A DNA stretch of 64,000 bases from Sinorhizobium glycinis (GTDB lineage: Bacteria; Pseudomonadota; Alphaproteobacteria; Rhizobiales; Rhizobiaceae). The stretch covers positions 868,001-932,000 of the forward strand of contig NZ_LPUX01000053.1 in assembly GCF_001651865.1 (NCBI RefSeq), in the 5' to 3' direction. This document shows, one piece after another, positions 19,001 to 31,800 of this stretch; the first letter of the stretch is position 1; each line of letters begins with the position of its first letter. The position numbers and the translations under genes are program-made. Under the pieces are notes generated by a model. That model did not search any database, had not been told where the DNA came from, and saw only the letters and a program-made list of their open reading frames with translations.

Positions 19001-22000
19001 ACCTGCTTGGTGCTCAGCGCCGCAACGGCATCCGTATCCAAGGCGGCGATCTGATCGGTGGAAAAGGCGGCGATGGCATCGGTCGATAGAGCGGAAACGA
19101 GATCCGCGCCGATCGCCGCGACCTCGTCGACGGAGAGTGCCTTTATGTCGTCTGCATCAAGGGCGGCGATTTGCTGGGACGTCAATCCGCTGAGCTGCTC
19201 GGTCGACAGGGCGCCAATCTGGTCGGAACTCAGGACAGCCATCTGCTTGGTGGTCAGTCCCGCAACGGCAGTGGCGCTCAGGGCGGCGATCTGCTCAGTA
19301 GAAAGGGAAGCGATGGCAGCCGTCGAAAGCCCCGCTATGGCGCTCGATCCGATGGCCGCCATGTCCTTGGTCGAGAAGCCCGCCACGTCGTCCGTGCCAA
19401 GGGCTGCTAGCTGCGTCGAGCTCAGGGCGCCGACCTGGGCAGCGGCCAGCGCCTCTACCTGATCGGTGCTCAACGCGGCGAGCTGCTTGGTGGTCAGTCC
19501 GGCGATGGCAGCGGTGCCCAAGGCTTCGATCTGATCGGTCGAAAGCACCTGGATGTCGCTGGTGCCCAACGCGGTGACGTGCACCGAACTCAACGCGGCA
19601 ATCTGCTTGGTGCTCAAGGCAGCGAGCTGATCGGTGCCGAGTGCGTAGACCTGCGCACTGCTCAGACCCGCAATGCCGGCCGTGCTCAGGGCGGCGACCT
19701 GAGCCGTGGAAAGCGCAGCGACAGCAGCGGTGGAGAGGCTGGACACGGCATCCGAACTGATCGCCGCGATGTCCTTGGTCGAAAAGACCGCAATGTCTTC
19801 CGCCGCCAGGCCTCGGAGCTGCGTCGCGCTCAGAGCGCCTACCTGTGTCGAGGACAGGGCCTCCACTTGATCGGTGCTCAAGGCAACGAGCTGCTTGGTG
19901 TTCAGCCCTGCGATCGCGGCCGTGCTCAAAGCTGCGATCTGATCGGTCGAGAGACCCGCAAGATCGCTCGTTCCCAAAGCGGCGATCTGCGCCGACCCAA
20001 GCGCGGCGACCTGCTTGGTGCTCAGGGCGGCGAGCTGACTGCTGCTGAGCACGTTCAACTGGGCGCTGCTGAGGCCGGCAACACCGGCGGTGCTCAGCAG
20101 AGCGATCTCGTCGGTGGAAAGGGCGGCCACGACGGCTGTAGACAGTCCGGCCATCGCACTTGCGCTGATCGCCGCAATGTCCTTCGTCGAGAAGGCCGCA
20201 ATGTCTTCCGTTCCGAACGCCCCAAGCTGCGTCGAGCTTAGCACGCCGACTTGTGCCGCGGTCAGGGCGTCCATCTGATCGGTGCTCAGGGCATCGATCT
20301 GCTTTGTGCTCAGCCCCGTGATCGCAACCGTACTCAACGCCGCGATCTGGTCGGTCGAGAACGTCGCAATATCGCTGGTGTCCAGCGCGGCGATTTGCGC
20401 CGAGCTCAGCGCGGCAACCTGCTTGGTGCTCAGCGCCACGATCTGATCCGAGGAAAGGGCCTCGACCTGGTCGGCGGTCAACTCGTTGATGCCGGCAGTG
20501 CTGAGCGCGGCGATCATGTCGGAGGACAAGGCCGCGACGGTCTCCGTGCTCAAGGCGGCGACCTGCGTCGGTTTCAGCGCTGCAATCTGTTTGGTGCTCA
20601 AGGCCGCAACCTGGTCGGAGCTGAGCGTCGCCATCTGGTCCGTGCTCAATCCCGCGATGCCGGCGGTGCTGAGCGCGGCAATCTGCGTGGAGGACAGAGC
20701 CGCCACGACATCCTCCGACAAGCCGGAAATGGCCTTGGAACCGATCGAAGCGATATCGGCGGTCGAGAAACTTGCGATATCCTCCGGCTTCAGTGCCGAG
20801 AGCTGCGTGGAGCTCAGGACGGCCACCTGCGTGGTGGACAGGGCGGCGATCTGATCGCTGGAGAGGGCATCGATCTGATCGGTGCTGAGGCGAGCGATGC
20901 CCTTCGTGCTCAGCGCCAGGACCTGGTTCGTGGTGAGGGCTTCGATGAGATCTTCCGTCAGCCCCGCTACGGCGCTCGAACTGATCGCCGCTATATCGGC
21001 GGTCGAGAATGCCGCTATGTCCTCCGCACTGAGGGCCGCAAGCTGCTCGGAGCCGAACGCGGCAACCTGTGCGGAGGAGAGAGCCGCGACCTGATCGGAG
21101 GACATGGCTTCGATCTGGTCGGCGGCAAGCCCGGCAACCGCCTTCGTTCCGAGAGCGGCGACCTGCACCGTGGTCAAAGCCGCGACGTTGTCCGTGCTCA
21201 GCGCCGCAATCTGCGTCGAGCTCAGGGCTTTGAGCTGTGCGGTGGACAGTGCCGCAGCCTGGTCGGTCGACAGGGCAGCGATCTGTGCGGTCGCCAGACT
21301 GGCGATCGCACTCGTGCTGAGCGCCGCTATCTGAGCGGTGGAAAGCGCAGCAAGTGCGTCCGCGCTGACGCCGGGGACGGCTTTGTTTGTGATCGCCGCG
21401 ATATCGGCGGTCGAGAACATTGCGATGCCGTCCTCACCGAGGGCGGCGAGCTGTGCCGAGCTCAGCGCCTTCACCTGCGAGACGGACAAGGCCCCCGCCT
21501 GACCGGTCGACAAGGCCTCCATCTGGGTGCTCGTCAAGCTGGCGACCGCACTCGTGCTGAGTGCCGCAATTTGATCGGTGGACAGGGACGCGACGACCTC
21601 GGCGTCCAATCCCAATACGGCTTTGTTGCTGAGCGCCGCGATATCGCCGGTCGAGAACATAGCCAACCCGTCGGTGCCAAGGGCCGCAATCTGTCGTGCG
21701 TTCAGGACCTTTACCTGCGTCACTGACAGAGCCTCGACCTGGTCGGTCGACAAGGCGGCGATCTGGTCGGTTGTCAGCCCCATGACGCCCTTGGTGCTGA
21801 GCGCCGCGACCTGGTCCGTGGACAAGGCTTCGACGTTGTCCGTGCCAAGGGCGGCGACTTGCGCCGAGCTCAACGTCCTGAGCTGTGCGGCGGAAAGGAC
21901 CGCGGTCTGGTCGGAGGACAATGCTTCGCTCTGCGCGGTCGTCAGGCCCGAGATCGCACTCGTGCTGAGCGCTGCAACCTGAGCGGTCGATAGCGCGGCG

Positions 22001-23115
22001 ATCGCTTCCGTGCTCACGCCCTTGATGGCCAGGTTGGTGATCGCCGCGATTTCGGCAGTCGAGAACGTCGCGATGCCGTCGGTGGCGAGCGCCGCAAGCT
22101 GTCTCGAATTTAGCGCCTTCACCTGCAAGGCGGACATCGCCTCGGCCTGATCGGTCGACAAGGCGGCCATCTGTCCGGTCGTCAGGCTGGCGACCGCCGT
22201 CGTGTTCAGGGCGGCAACCTGGGCGGTGGAGAGCGCAGCGATGGCGCCTGTGGTCAAGCCCCATGCGGCCTTGCTGATCGCCGCAATCTCGGCGGTCGAG
22301 AATGTCGTTATGCCGTCCGTCTCCAGGGACCCGAGCTGCGCCGCCGTCAGCGCCTTCACCTGCGAGACGGTCAGTGCCTCGATCTGGTCGGTCGACAGGA
22401 CGGCGATCTGAGTGGTGGACAGCCCCGTGATTGCCGAGGCGCTCAACGCAGCTATCTGGTCAGTGGAAAGCGCGGCGATGTCGTCGGTGCCCAAGGCATC
22501 GATTTGCGACGCCTTCAATGCACCGACCTGGGCCGTCGTCAAGACGGCAATCTGGTCGGTGGACAAGGCGGCGATCTGCGCAGTCGTCAGGGCGGCGACA
22601 GCACGCGTGCTCAAGGCGGCAATCTGATCCGTGGACAGCGAGGCGAAGACATCCGTGGGGAGCCCGGTTATGGCTTTCGCGCCGATGGCCGCGATGTCGG
22701 CAGTCGAGAAGGCCGCCAGGTCTTCCTCGCTCAGGACCGAGAGCTGCAGTGCGCTAAAGGCGCCGACCTGGGTCGAGGTCAAAGCCTCCGCCTGCTCCGT
22801 CGACAGGCCATTTATCTGCGTCGTGGTGAGGGCTGCAACCTGGCTCGTGCCGAAGCTTTCGATGTCCGATCGGTCGAGAACGGCGAGCTGCTCCAGGGTC
22901 AAACCCACGATGGCGCTTGGAGCGATGGCGCCCAGCTGCCGGGAGCTGAGGACATCGACATCCTCCGTGTCGAGCGCCGCGATCTGAGCGGAAGACAGCA
23001 CGCTGATCTGCTTCGTCGTCAGCGAAGCCACATCTTCCGTCGTCCAGGCAGCAACGGCCGCCGTCGAGTAGGATTTGATCAGAGTGGGGCTGAGGGACGA
23101 AATGATGGAGGTCAT
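16039..23115 (-). CDS. Giant octapeptide-repeat protein 1 (2358 aa)
   Basis: Function unknown. After a 7-residue leader (MTSIISS) the whole protein is a run of octads with consensus L-S/T-T-D/A-Q-I/V-A-A. 2358 = 7 + 294 x 8 - 1, and the one missing residue is the heptad ISKAAWG encoded at 22258-22278. Octads group mostly into blocks of 17, each marked by FSTADIAA; at least one block has 10. No Cys, few charged or aromatic residues, very high Ser/Thr and Ala/Leu. No signal peptide and no RTX nonapeptides. The last residues (LNSDQIAAVIAAYLAT) resemble the end of its paralogue and may be an export signal. The nearby type I exporter and glycosyltransferases suggest an exported, glycosylated surface fibre; that is inference. 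The gene lies 451 bases after glf and probably has its own promoter. Confidence 0.85.
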   Translation of the reverse strand: MTSIISSLSPTLIKSYSTAAVAAWTTEDVASLTTKQISVLSSAQIAALDTEDVDVLSSRQLGAIAPSAIVGLTLEQLAVLDRSDIESFGTSQVAALTTTQINGLSTEQAEALTSTQVGAFSALQLSVLSEEDLAAFSTADIAAIGAKAITGLPTDVFASLSTDQIAALSTRAVAALTTAQIAALSTDQIAVLTTAQVGALKASQIDALGTDDIAALSTDQIAALSASAITGLSTTQIAVLSTDQIEALTVSQVKALTAAQLGSLETDGITTFSTAEIAAISKAAWGLTTGAIAALSTAQVAALNTTAVASLTTGQMAALSTDQAEAMSALQVKALNSRQLAALATDGIATFSTAEIAAITNLAIKGVSTEAIAALSTAQVAALSTSAISGLTTAQSEALSSDQTAVLSAAQLRTLSSAQVAALGTDNVEALSTDQVAALSTKGVMGLTTDQIAALSTDQVEALSVTQVKVLNARQIAALGTDGLAMFSTGDIAALSNKAVLGLDAEVVASLSTDQIAALSTSAVASLTSTQMEALSTGQAGALSVSQVKALSSAQLAALGEDGIAMFSTADIAAITNKAVPGVSADALAALSTAQIAALSTSAIASLATAQIAALSTDQAAALSTAQLKALSSTQIAALSTDNVAALTTVQVAALGTKAVAGLAADQIEAMSSDQVAALSSAQVAAFGSEQLAALSAEDIAAFSTADIAAISSSAVAGLTEDLIEALTTNQVLALSTKGIARLSTDQIDALSSDQIAALSTTQVAVLSSTQLSALKPEDIASFSTADIASIGSKAISGLSEDVVAALSSTQIAALSTAGIAGLSTDQMATLSSDQVAALSTKQIAALKPTQVAALSTETVAALSSDMIAALSTAGINELTADQVEALSSDQIVALSTKQVAALSSAQIAALDTSDIATFSTDQIAALSTVAITGLSTKQIDALSTDQMDALTAAQVGVLSSTQLGAFGTEDIAAFSTKDIAAISASAMAGLSTAVVAALSTDEIALLSTAGVAGLSSAQLNVLSSSQLAALSTKQVAALGSAQIAALGTSDLAGLSTDQIAALSTAAIAGLNTKQLVALSTDQVEALSSTQVGALSATQLRGLAAEDIAVFSTKDIAAISSDAVSSLSTAAVAALSTAQVAALSTAGIAGLSSAQVYALGTDQLAALSTKQIAALSSVHVTALGTSDIQVLSTDQIEALGTAAIAGLTTKQLAALSTDQVEALAAAQVGALSSTQLAALGTDDVAGFSTKDMAAIGSSAIAGLSTAAIASLSTEQIAALSATAVAGLTTKQMAVLSSDQIGALSTEQLSGLTSQQIAALDADDIKALSVDEVAAIGADLVSALSTDAIAAFSTDQIAALDTDAVAALSTKQVDALSTDQLAAFTTAQVGALTSRQVDALSTDDVATLSTDQIAALSAAGVVGLSTADIAILSAGQVDALTATQIAALGSRQIAALSSDDIAGFSTAEIAALSSSAIAGLSTDTIAVLSAEQIAALSTDGVAGLTTAQMNVLSTEQLAALSTEQVAALSSKQVAVLGTDDLAALSADQIAALGTAGIAALSTAQVDALSAEQLEALTTGQVAALSSTQIAALSTDDLANFSTADIAAISSDAVAGLSTDTIAALSADQIAALSAAGIAGLSTAQVGALSADQLEALSTDQIASLSSKQVAALGTGDIAALTTEQIAALSTAGVAALSTAHIQALGADQLEALTTSQIAVMSSTQIAALSTDDLESFSSADIGAIGSSAVAGLSTDTLAALSADQIAAFSAAGVAGLSTAQIQALSTGQLEALSTGQIAALSSKQMAVLGTDDIAILSTDQIAALDTAAIAGLSTAQMDVLNADQLEALTSAQVAVMSSTQIAALSTGDLENFSTAEIAAISSRAVAGLSTDTIAALSEDQIAALGTGGIAGLSTAQINALNTDQVEALTSLQIAALSSKQIAVLGTDDLETFSTDEIAAISSSAVAGLSTDTIAALSVDQIGALSSAGISGLSTAQINALSTDQIEGLSTAQISGLGSKQVAALSTDDLAVLSTAQIAALSTAGIAGLDSDQVHALSDEQVEALTTVQIAAMSSDALSGLSTDDLEGFSGDELAAISSAAIRGLPTEFIAGLSTAEIAALGTASIAGLSSAQVGAMSAEQIDSLSTDQIAALSADGLAGFTTEDLATFTTEELQAISAAAIKGLSTDFVAALSTDEIAALRASQVGSLSYNQVAAMSAAQIATLSTAQLGALNAIQAAALGTDDIAQLSTDDIVALGTSGISGLTTRVVAALTTDQAEALTAVQVGAMTSAQVAALETEDLATFSAEDVASFSASGVAGLSTDDISNLSSTQLNALMDSQMDALNSDQIAAVIAAYLAT

Positions 23116-23566
23116 GCGTGAAAACCCTTGGGGTCTGAATAGTCTCTATCTGCCAAACGACGCCCCGAAAGAGCGGTCGTTCCTGAAGCCTCGGGCACAT
23201 CCGGCAACAGCTGTTGCCCGTTCGGGCGACCGCGGAGATCGCCGTCGTCAGAAGGCGTAGCCCAAGTTCGAATTGCAGGTTGAGCGAGGGAAACGTCCGG
23301 ATACCGGCATGGGCGATCTCATGGCTGCTATGGGAATAAGCTGCCGTCGATAATAGTCAGCAACCTTGTGTCTGTCTGACCTTCAACGCCGTCACGTATT
23401 CGTTGCAGCGGAGCGGTCCGCAGGGCGACCATAGGGTGAGATTGGCCCGCCTTCCTTCGTGGCATGCTCTTTCGTTTGCCGTCTATCTTCTGCCGACCGG
23501 ATCGCCAGAATTCCGGGGCGGTTCGATGGCGCTGATCCGCAACAATCACGCCATCGTTATCGTCGA
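23116..23566. other. Upstream region of giant gene 1, with 16-base palindrome
   Basis: 451 bases between the end of glf and the start of giant gene 1, both on the minus strand. It contains a perfect palindrome GGCAACAGCTGTTGCC at 23203-23218, about 88 bases before the giant gene's ATG, which could be a regulator site. No gene with a plausible ribosome binding site was found. The palindrome is not present before giant gene 2. Confidence 0.4.
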
Positions 23567-26021
<2,455 letters not shown>

Positions 26022-26051
26022 ATCATCCTCACTATCTGAAACTGGTGCCGC

Positions 26052-28106
26052 TCATCGCGCGTCGGCTGTCGCCGCTGTCCACAAGCGGGAGTCGAACGGG
26101 ATTGGCGAAAAGGCGTGCCACTCGGCCAGCTTCTCGACATACCGCTGCCGATAGGCGGCGCTGTCGACGAACTCCACGTTTTCCTTCATGATCTCCGCCC
26201 CGACCTCGTAATAGATGTCGAGATTGCCGAGATCGGGCACGGGCGTTTCGCCGCGCTCGCACTCGCCATGCATTTGCCAGAACAGTTCTTCCAGGCGCCG
26301 GACGAGAGCCGGAATGTCGCGCAATACGCTCGCGTCGCGCCGGCTCTCCAGAGCCTGCCTGACACGCGCGAGGCTCTGTCGGTCCTTCGCGAACCCAATT
26401 GCCTTGCGGACGAAGTCGTCCGGTCCGTCGCAAATGAGTTCCGGCACGCCTGCCGCGGCGACGATGCTCGAGCAGAATCGCGACGCGAAGCCGTTGCCGG
26501 GCGCTGTCAGGACGGGCAATCCCATGGTCAGCGCGTCGCCGGCGGTGGAATGCGCCCCATAGGGGAAGGTGTCGAGGAAGAGATCGGCCAATCCGATGCG
26601 CGCCAGATGGTTGGGGTTGGGAGCCTTCGAAGCAAAGATCAGGCGCTCGGGTGCGACACCACGCTGTTCGGCCGCCTGCTTGAGGCGCTGATCGACATTC
26701 TCGCCGCCGCCGAGCAGCCAGAGGAAGCTGCCGGGCGTCGCGGCAAGGATTGCCATCCAGCGATCGAAGCAAGCGGCGGTGATCTTCTGCGCACCGTTGA
26801 AGCAGGCGAATATGAAGCCGTCCTCCGGCAGCCCCGCTTCGGCCCGGCTTGGCCGCGGCGCGATCTGCCGCTTGCGGTCGACGGGCTGGTTGCAAGGGAT
26901 GCGCAGCACCTTTTCCGAATAGTAGATCTCGTTTTCCGGCGGGATGATCTGCTCGTCGGCGATGATGTATTGGTGGAAGGGGCTGCCCATCGTGCCCGGA
27001 TACCCGCAGAAGCTGACGATCACCGGCGCCGGCCGGTAGGCGAAGATTTTGGTGCGGGCATGTTTCGTGTAGCCGTTGACATCGACGAGAATGTCGATTT
27101 CGTCGGCGATGATCTGCTTTGCGGCGTCGATGTCACTGACGGCGGAAATGTCGCGCCAGCAGTCGATGGCGCTCATCATCCGCGTCTGCGTTGCGTCGCC
27201 CGTCCGCGCTTCGCCGCAATAATAGGCGTAGATCTCGACGCTGCTCTTGTCGTGCGTTTCGAAAACCTCGCTGAGCGCGAAGCCAACCGCGTGGTCGCGC
27301 AGGTCCGACGACACATAGCCGACGCGCAATCGCTGCCCGGTTCCGGACTTTTGCCGAGGCAGGAGCTTCGGGAAGCCGTTCAAGTCCGGTCGGCCCACCA
27401 GCGACTTGCAGTAGCGATAGGCCTTGGCAAGCTGGAAAACCGGATCGTCAGCATAACAGGCAAGGGTCAACGGAGACAGCGCATCGAGCAGTTGCCGGGC
27501 CGATACATGTTCCGAAGGGGCCAATGTCGGCCATTTGCATTGGCGTTGCCTGAGCGATGTCCAATGCTGGCCGGCCTCGGTCTTGTCTGGCCTGAGCTCG
27601 ATCGCCTTCCACAGCGTGCTTTCCGCCTCCTCCATCAGACCGGCATTCTCGAGCACCCGACCCATGTGCTGGAGGACCATCAAACGATGCGCGGCGCGCT
27701 CCGGCGTGATCTCGGAGGTCGCCTCGGCATAGACTTGCCATTGTTGAATCGCCTGACCCGTCAGTCCGGCATCCTCCAGGGCACGGCCGAGATTGATATG
27801 ACCCTGGCCGAAGCGCGGCTCGAGCTTCAGGCAGGCGCGCAGGGCATGAATGGAGCCGGCAAGGTCGCCCATCTGCCTGAGCGTGACGGAGTAGTTGAAA
27901 TAGACGAGGTGAAGCAGCGGATTGGAATCGTTGTAGGCGATCCAGGATTTGTAGAGTTCGGCAGCCTGCTCTCTCTGCCCGGCGGCATTGAAGCTTTCGG
28001 CAAACTGGAACAATTCCGTCAGGGGAAGCCGCTGTTGTCGCGCCCTTTCCAGGAAACCAGCAAGTGGAGAAGCAGGATCCGAAGCGAGGTGAGTGTAAAT
28101 GGTCAT
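26052..28106 (-). CDS. TPR-containing GT41 (OGT/SPINDLY-like) O-glycosyltransferase
   Basis: Likely transfers a sugar from a UDP-sugar to Ser/Thr of proteins in the cytoplasm. The 684 residues have TPR-like helical repeats at about 30-190 (AAELYKSWIAYNDSNP, ALRACLKLEPRFGQGHINLGRALEDAG, AESTLWKAIELRPDK), then the GT41 catalytic region. VGYVSSDLRDHAVGF (His272), FCGYPGTMGSPFHQYIIAD, FNGAQKI (Lys441) and YGAHSTAGDALTMGLPVLT (His519) align by eye with the human OGT His498, Lys842 and His920 segments. The ATG at 28106 follows GGGA; an in-frame ATG at 28151 would add 15 residues without a good binding site. First gene of the operon with the second transferase and glf. The adjacent Ser/Thr-rich giant proteins are obvious candidate substrates. 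Confidence 0.88.
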   Translation of the reverse strand: MTIYTHLASDPASPLAGFLERARQQRLPLTELFQFAESFNAAGQREQAAELYKSWIAYNDSNPLLHLVYFNYSVTLRQMGDLAGSIHALRACLKLEPRFGQGHINLGRALEDAGLTGQAIQQWQVYAEATSEITPERAAHRLMVLQHMGRVLENAGLMEEAESTLWKAIELRPDKTEAGQHWTSLRQRQCKWPTLAPSEHVSARQLLDALSPLTLACYADDPVFQLAKAYRYCKSLVGRPDLNGFPKLLPRQKSGTGQRLRVGYVSSDLRDHAVGFALSEVFETHDKSSVEIYAYYCGEARTGDATQTRMMSAIDCWRDISAVSDIDAAKQIIADEIDILVDVNGYTKHARTKIFAYRPAPVIVSFCGYPGTMGSPFHQYIIADEQIIPPENEIYYSEKVLRIPCNQPVDRKRQIAPRPSRAEAGLPEDGFIFACFNGAQKITAACFDRWMAILAATPGSFLWLLGGGENVDQRLKQAAEQRGVAPERLIFASKAPNPNHLARIGLADLFLDTFPYGAHSTAGDALTMGLPVLTAPGNGFASRFCSSIVAAAGVPELICDGPDDFVRKAIGFAKDRQSLARVRQALESRRDASVLRDIPALVRRLEELFWQMHGECERGETPVPDLGNLDIYYEVGAEIMKENVEFVDSAAYRQRYVEKLAEWHAFSPIPFDSRLWTAATADAR

Positions 28107-28852
28107 TGAAATCCCACTAACAGGCGAGTTGGCGGCCGACGCAGAGAACATGTTCGAAGGCTATTTCACGCCATTAACCGGACTAGCTTGCCTTGGGCTT
28201 GCGCCGCTTCGATAAGCAAGGATCGGGCGTGGTACACAACGAACCGCTCGTATGAACATCCTCCGGCCCTGCCCGGGTCCTTCGGCCCGCGAGGCAGAAC
28301 GAAGCGGCATAAGGCAGCGGTCGAGCCTCTCGGCACTTTACCTTTCGCTGCGTATTGCCAACCATGGATTCGATGTATTAGCGTCTCGTCAGACGCAAGC
28401 CTGCTCTCGAATCTTCGCGCCCAGGCCGAGTCCGGTCGAATGCTCTGGCATTTGCCCTTCAAGCCGGCCCGTTAACCAAAATTTTAACTTTGGCAGCTAG
28501 TCGTAGTAACCGAGTGCCGCAGTCGGCAACCGCCGGATGAGACTGCGGCGAAGATGACGGAGCCGATCTCGCCAGGGAAAGGTTCCATTCATAGGCGTAG
28601 GAAATAGGACGCGCTGGTCCTGTGTGCATGAAGCTTTCCGAACGCTAGGGCTCACGCGAGCCATGTCCCTCAACCCGATATTTTCGCCCATCAGGACGCT
28701 TTGAGCCGAAGCGGGTCTTCGCGTCCGGGTGGACAGGCGTCGCACGAGGTCGCACGTGTCACGCGCTTGGTTCCTTCGGGGTTCCCGGCGCTTGTCGCAC
28801 TTTCGGCGTCAACGGGTTTTCCACAAGCGATTAACTTTGAAGGCTCGCGTCC
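28107..28852. other. Divergent regulatory region between the GT41 operon and giant gene 2
   Basis: 746 bases with no supported gene. It should hold the promoters for the glycosyltransferase operon (left) and giant gene 2 (right). A hairpin GCGTCT-cgtc-AGACGC is at 28381-28396 and an AT-rich patch at 28472-28495. The short open frames here lack ribosome binding sites and overlap each other. Confidence 0.5.
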
Positions 28853-31800
28853 ATGACTTCCATCATCTCTTCTCTGAGCGTCACCCAGATCAAGAATCTT
28901 TCGACCTCCGCGGTTGCCTCCCTGACGACGGAAGACGTCGCGGCTATGACCACTGCTCAGGTCAAGGCGCTCTCCTCGACCCAAATCGCGGCGCTCGATA
29001 CGGACGATGTCGCGGTCTTCAGCACCGCACAACTGAGCGCCATCTCGGCAACCTCGGTCGCCGGCATCAGCCTCGACCAGCTGGCGGCCATCGATGCGGC
29101 CAAGATCGCAAGCCTGGCGACGTCGCAGGTGGCAGCGCTGAGCTCGGCACAGATCGGCGGCCTGAGCTCCGACCAAGCCGAGGCCCTGACCACGTCGCAA
29201 GTGGCCGCGCTCACCTCCACGCAGATTGCGGCTTTGGCCTCTGAAGATATCACCACCTTCTCGACCGCCGAGGTCGCAGCGATCTCCGTTACCGCGCTCG
29301 CCGGTCTCTCCACCGACAATCTCGCGGCACTGTCCACCGACCAGGCCGCTGCACTGAAGACCACCCAGGTTGCAGCGCTGAAGACCGCCCAGATCGCCGC
29401 CCTCACGACGGACCAGGTCGGCGCGCTTAGCTCTTCGCAGATCGCCGCCCTGAGCTCGACACAGGTAAAGGCACTCTCCACCGACAATATCGCGGCCCTC
29501 TCCACCGACCAGGTCGCAGCGCTCAACTCGAAGAGCGTCGCCGCCCTGACGTCGGCACAGATCGGCGCCCTCACCTCCGACCAGGCCGAGGCTCTCACCA
29601 CGGCCCAAGTGGCCTCGCTCACCTCGACGCAGATTGCGGCTTTCGCCTCCGAAGATATTGCGGCCTTCTCGACTGCTGACATCGCGGCGATCACGGTCAC
29701 GGCGCTCGCCGGTCTTTCCAGCGACAATGTCGCGGCGCTCTCCACCGACCAGGCCGCAGCCTTGAAGACCACCCAAGTCGCGGCGCTGAAGACCGCCCAG
29801 ATCGCCGCCCTCACTTCCGATCAAGTCACGGCGCTCACCTCGTCACAGGTCGGCGTCCTGACCTCGACGCAGATTTCGGCGCTCTCCACTGACAATGTCG
29901 CCGCGCTCTCCACCGACCAGGTTGCGGCGCTCAACTCGAAGACCGTCGCGGCACTGAGCTCGGCACAGATCGGCGCGCTCAGCTCCGATCAGGTCGAAGC
30001 CCTGTCCGCCGTGCAGATCGCCGCACTCGACTCGGCCGACATTGCGGCGCTCGCTTCCGAGGATATCGCAACCTTCTCGACTTCGGAGATCGCGGCAATC
30101 ACCGCGACCGCCCTCTCGGGACTGAGCACGGACAATGTCGCGGCGCTGTCGACCGATCAGACCGCTGCGCTGAAGACCACTCAGATCGCAGCGCTGAAGA
30201 CGGCCCAGGTCGCCGCCCTCACTTCGGACCAGGTCGTGTCGCTCACTTCGTCTCAGGTCGGAGCCCTGAGCTCGACCCAGATTTCGGCGCTCTCGACCGA
30301 CAATGTCGCCGCACTCTCCACCGACCAGGTGGCGGCGCTCAACTCGAAGACCGTCGCAGCGCTGAACTCGGCACAGATCGGCGCTCTCACCTCCGACCAG
30401 GCCGAGGCGCTGACCACGGCGCAAGTCGCCGCGCTCACCTCGACGCAGATTGCGGCTTTTGCCTCTGAGGACATCGCCGCCTTCTCGACCGCCGACATCG
30501 CGGCAATCACCGTCACGGCGCTTTCGGGCCTTTCCACGGACAATGTCGCGGCGCTCTCCACCGATCAGGCCGCGGCGCTGAAGACCACCCAGGTTGCTGC
30601 GCTGAAATCCACGCAGGTTGCCGCCCTCACCTCGGACCAGGTCGTGGCGCTCACCTCCTCGCAGGTCGGAGCCCTGACCTCGACGCAGGTGAAGGCGCTC
30701 TCCACCGACAATGTCGCGGCACTCTCCACCGACCAGGTCGCCGCCTTGAACTCGAAGACCGTCGCAGCGCTCAGCTCGGCACAGGTCGAAGCCCTGACCT
30801 CGGATCAGGCCGAGGCTCTGACCACGGCTCAAGTGGCATCGCTCAGCTCGACTCAGATTGCGGCTTTTGCCTCGGAGGACATCGCCGCCTTCTCGACCGC
30901 CGACATTGCGGCAATCACGGTCACTGCCCTGACGGGTCTTAGCACCGACAACGTCGCGGCACTCTCGACCGATCAGGCCGCGGCGCTGAAGACCACCCAG
31001 GTCGCGGCGCTGAAGACCGCCCAGATCGCCGCCCTCACCTCGGACCAGGTGACTGCGCTCACCACGTCCCAGGTTGGAGCGCTTACCTCGTCGCAGGTGT
31101 CTGCAATCAGCACCGACAATATTGCGGCACTCTCCACCGACCATGTGGCGGCGCTGAACTCGAAGACCGTCGCAGCTCTGACCACGGCACAGATCGGCGC
31201 GCTCAGCTCCACGCAGGTCGAGGCGCTGACCTCGGTTCTTGTCGGCGCGCTCAGCTCGACGCAGCTCTCTGCGCTGGCTTCTGAAGATATCGCTGCCTTC
31301 TCGACCGCCGACATTGCGGCAATCTCGGTCGCCGCACTTGCCGGCCTCTCCACCGACAATGTCGCGGCACTCTCTACCGATCAGGCGGCAGCACTGAAGA
31401 CCACCCAGGTCGCGGCGCTGAAGAGCACCCAGATCGCCGCACTCACCTCGGACCAGATCGCCGCCCTGAGCACCACTCAGATCGGTGCCCTGACCTCGAC
31501 GCAGGCGTCCGCGATCACCACTGACAGCCTCTCGGCACTGACCACCGATCAGGTCGCGGCCCTGAACACCAAGACCCTGGCATCACTGTCGACGGTACAG
31601 ATCGACGCAATGAGCTCCGATCAGCTCGAAGCGCTGACCTCGGCGCAGGTCGGCGCTCTGACCATGGCGCAGATGGGTGCTCTGGCTTCGGAAGATATCG
31701 CAACCTTCTCGACCGCCGATATTGCGGCCATCACGGTCGCAGCGCTGGCAGGCCTCTCGACGGATAACGTCGCGGCTCTGTCGACCGATCAGGCTGCAGC

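Noticed and set aside
16123-23121. Many long open frames on the plus strand, opposite giant gene 1 (for example 20251-21726)
   Set aside because: They arise because the 24-base octad module has no stop codons in its reverse frames. They have no ribosome binding sites and give repetitive Arg/Gly/Gln- or Val/Ala-rich peptides without known motifs.
28166-28462. Short frames in the region between the GT41 gene and giant gene 2
   Set aside because: They overlap each other on both strands and lack ribosome binding sites.
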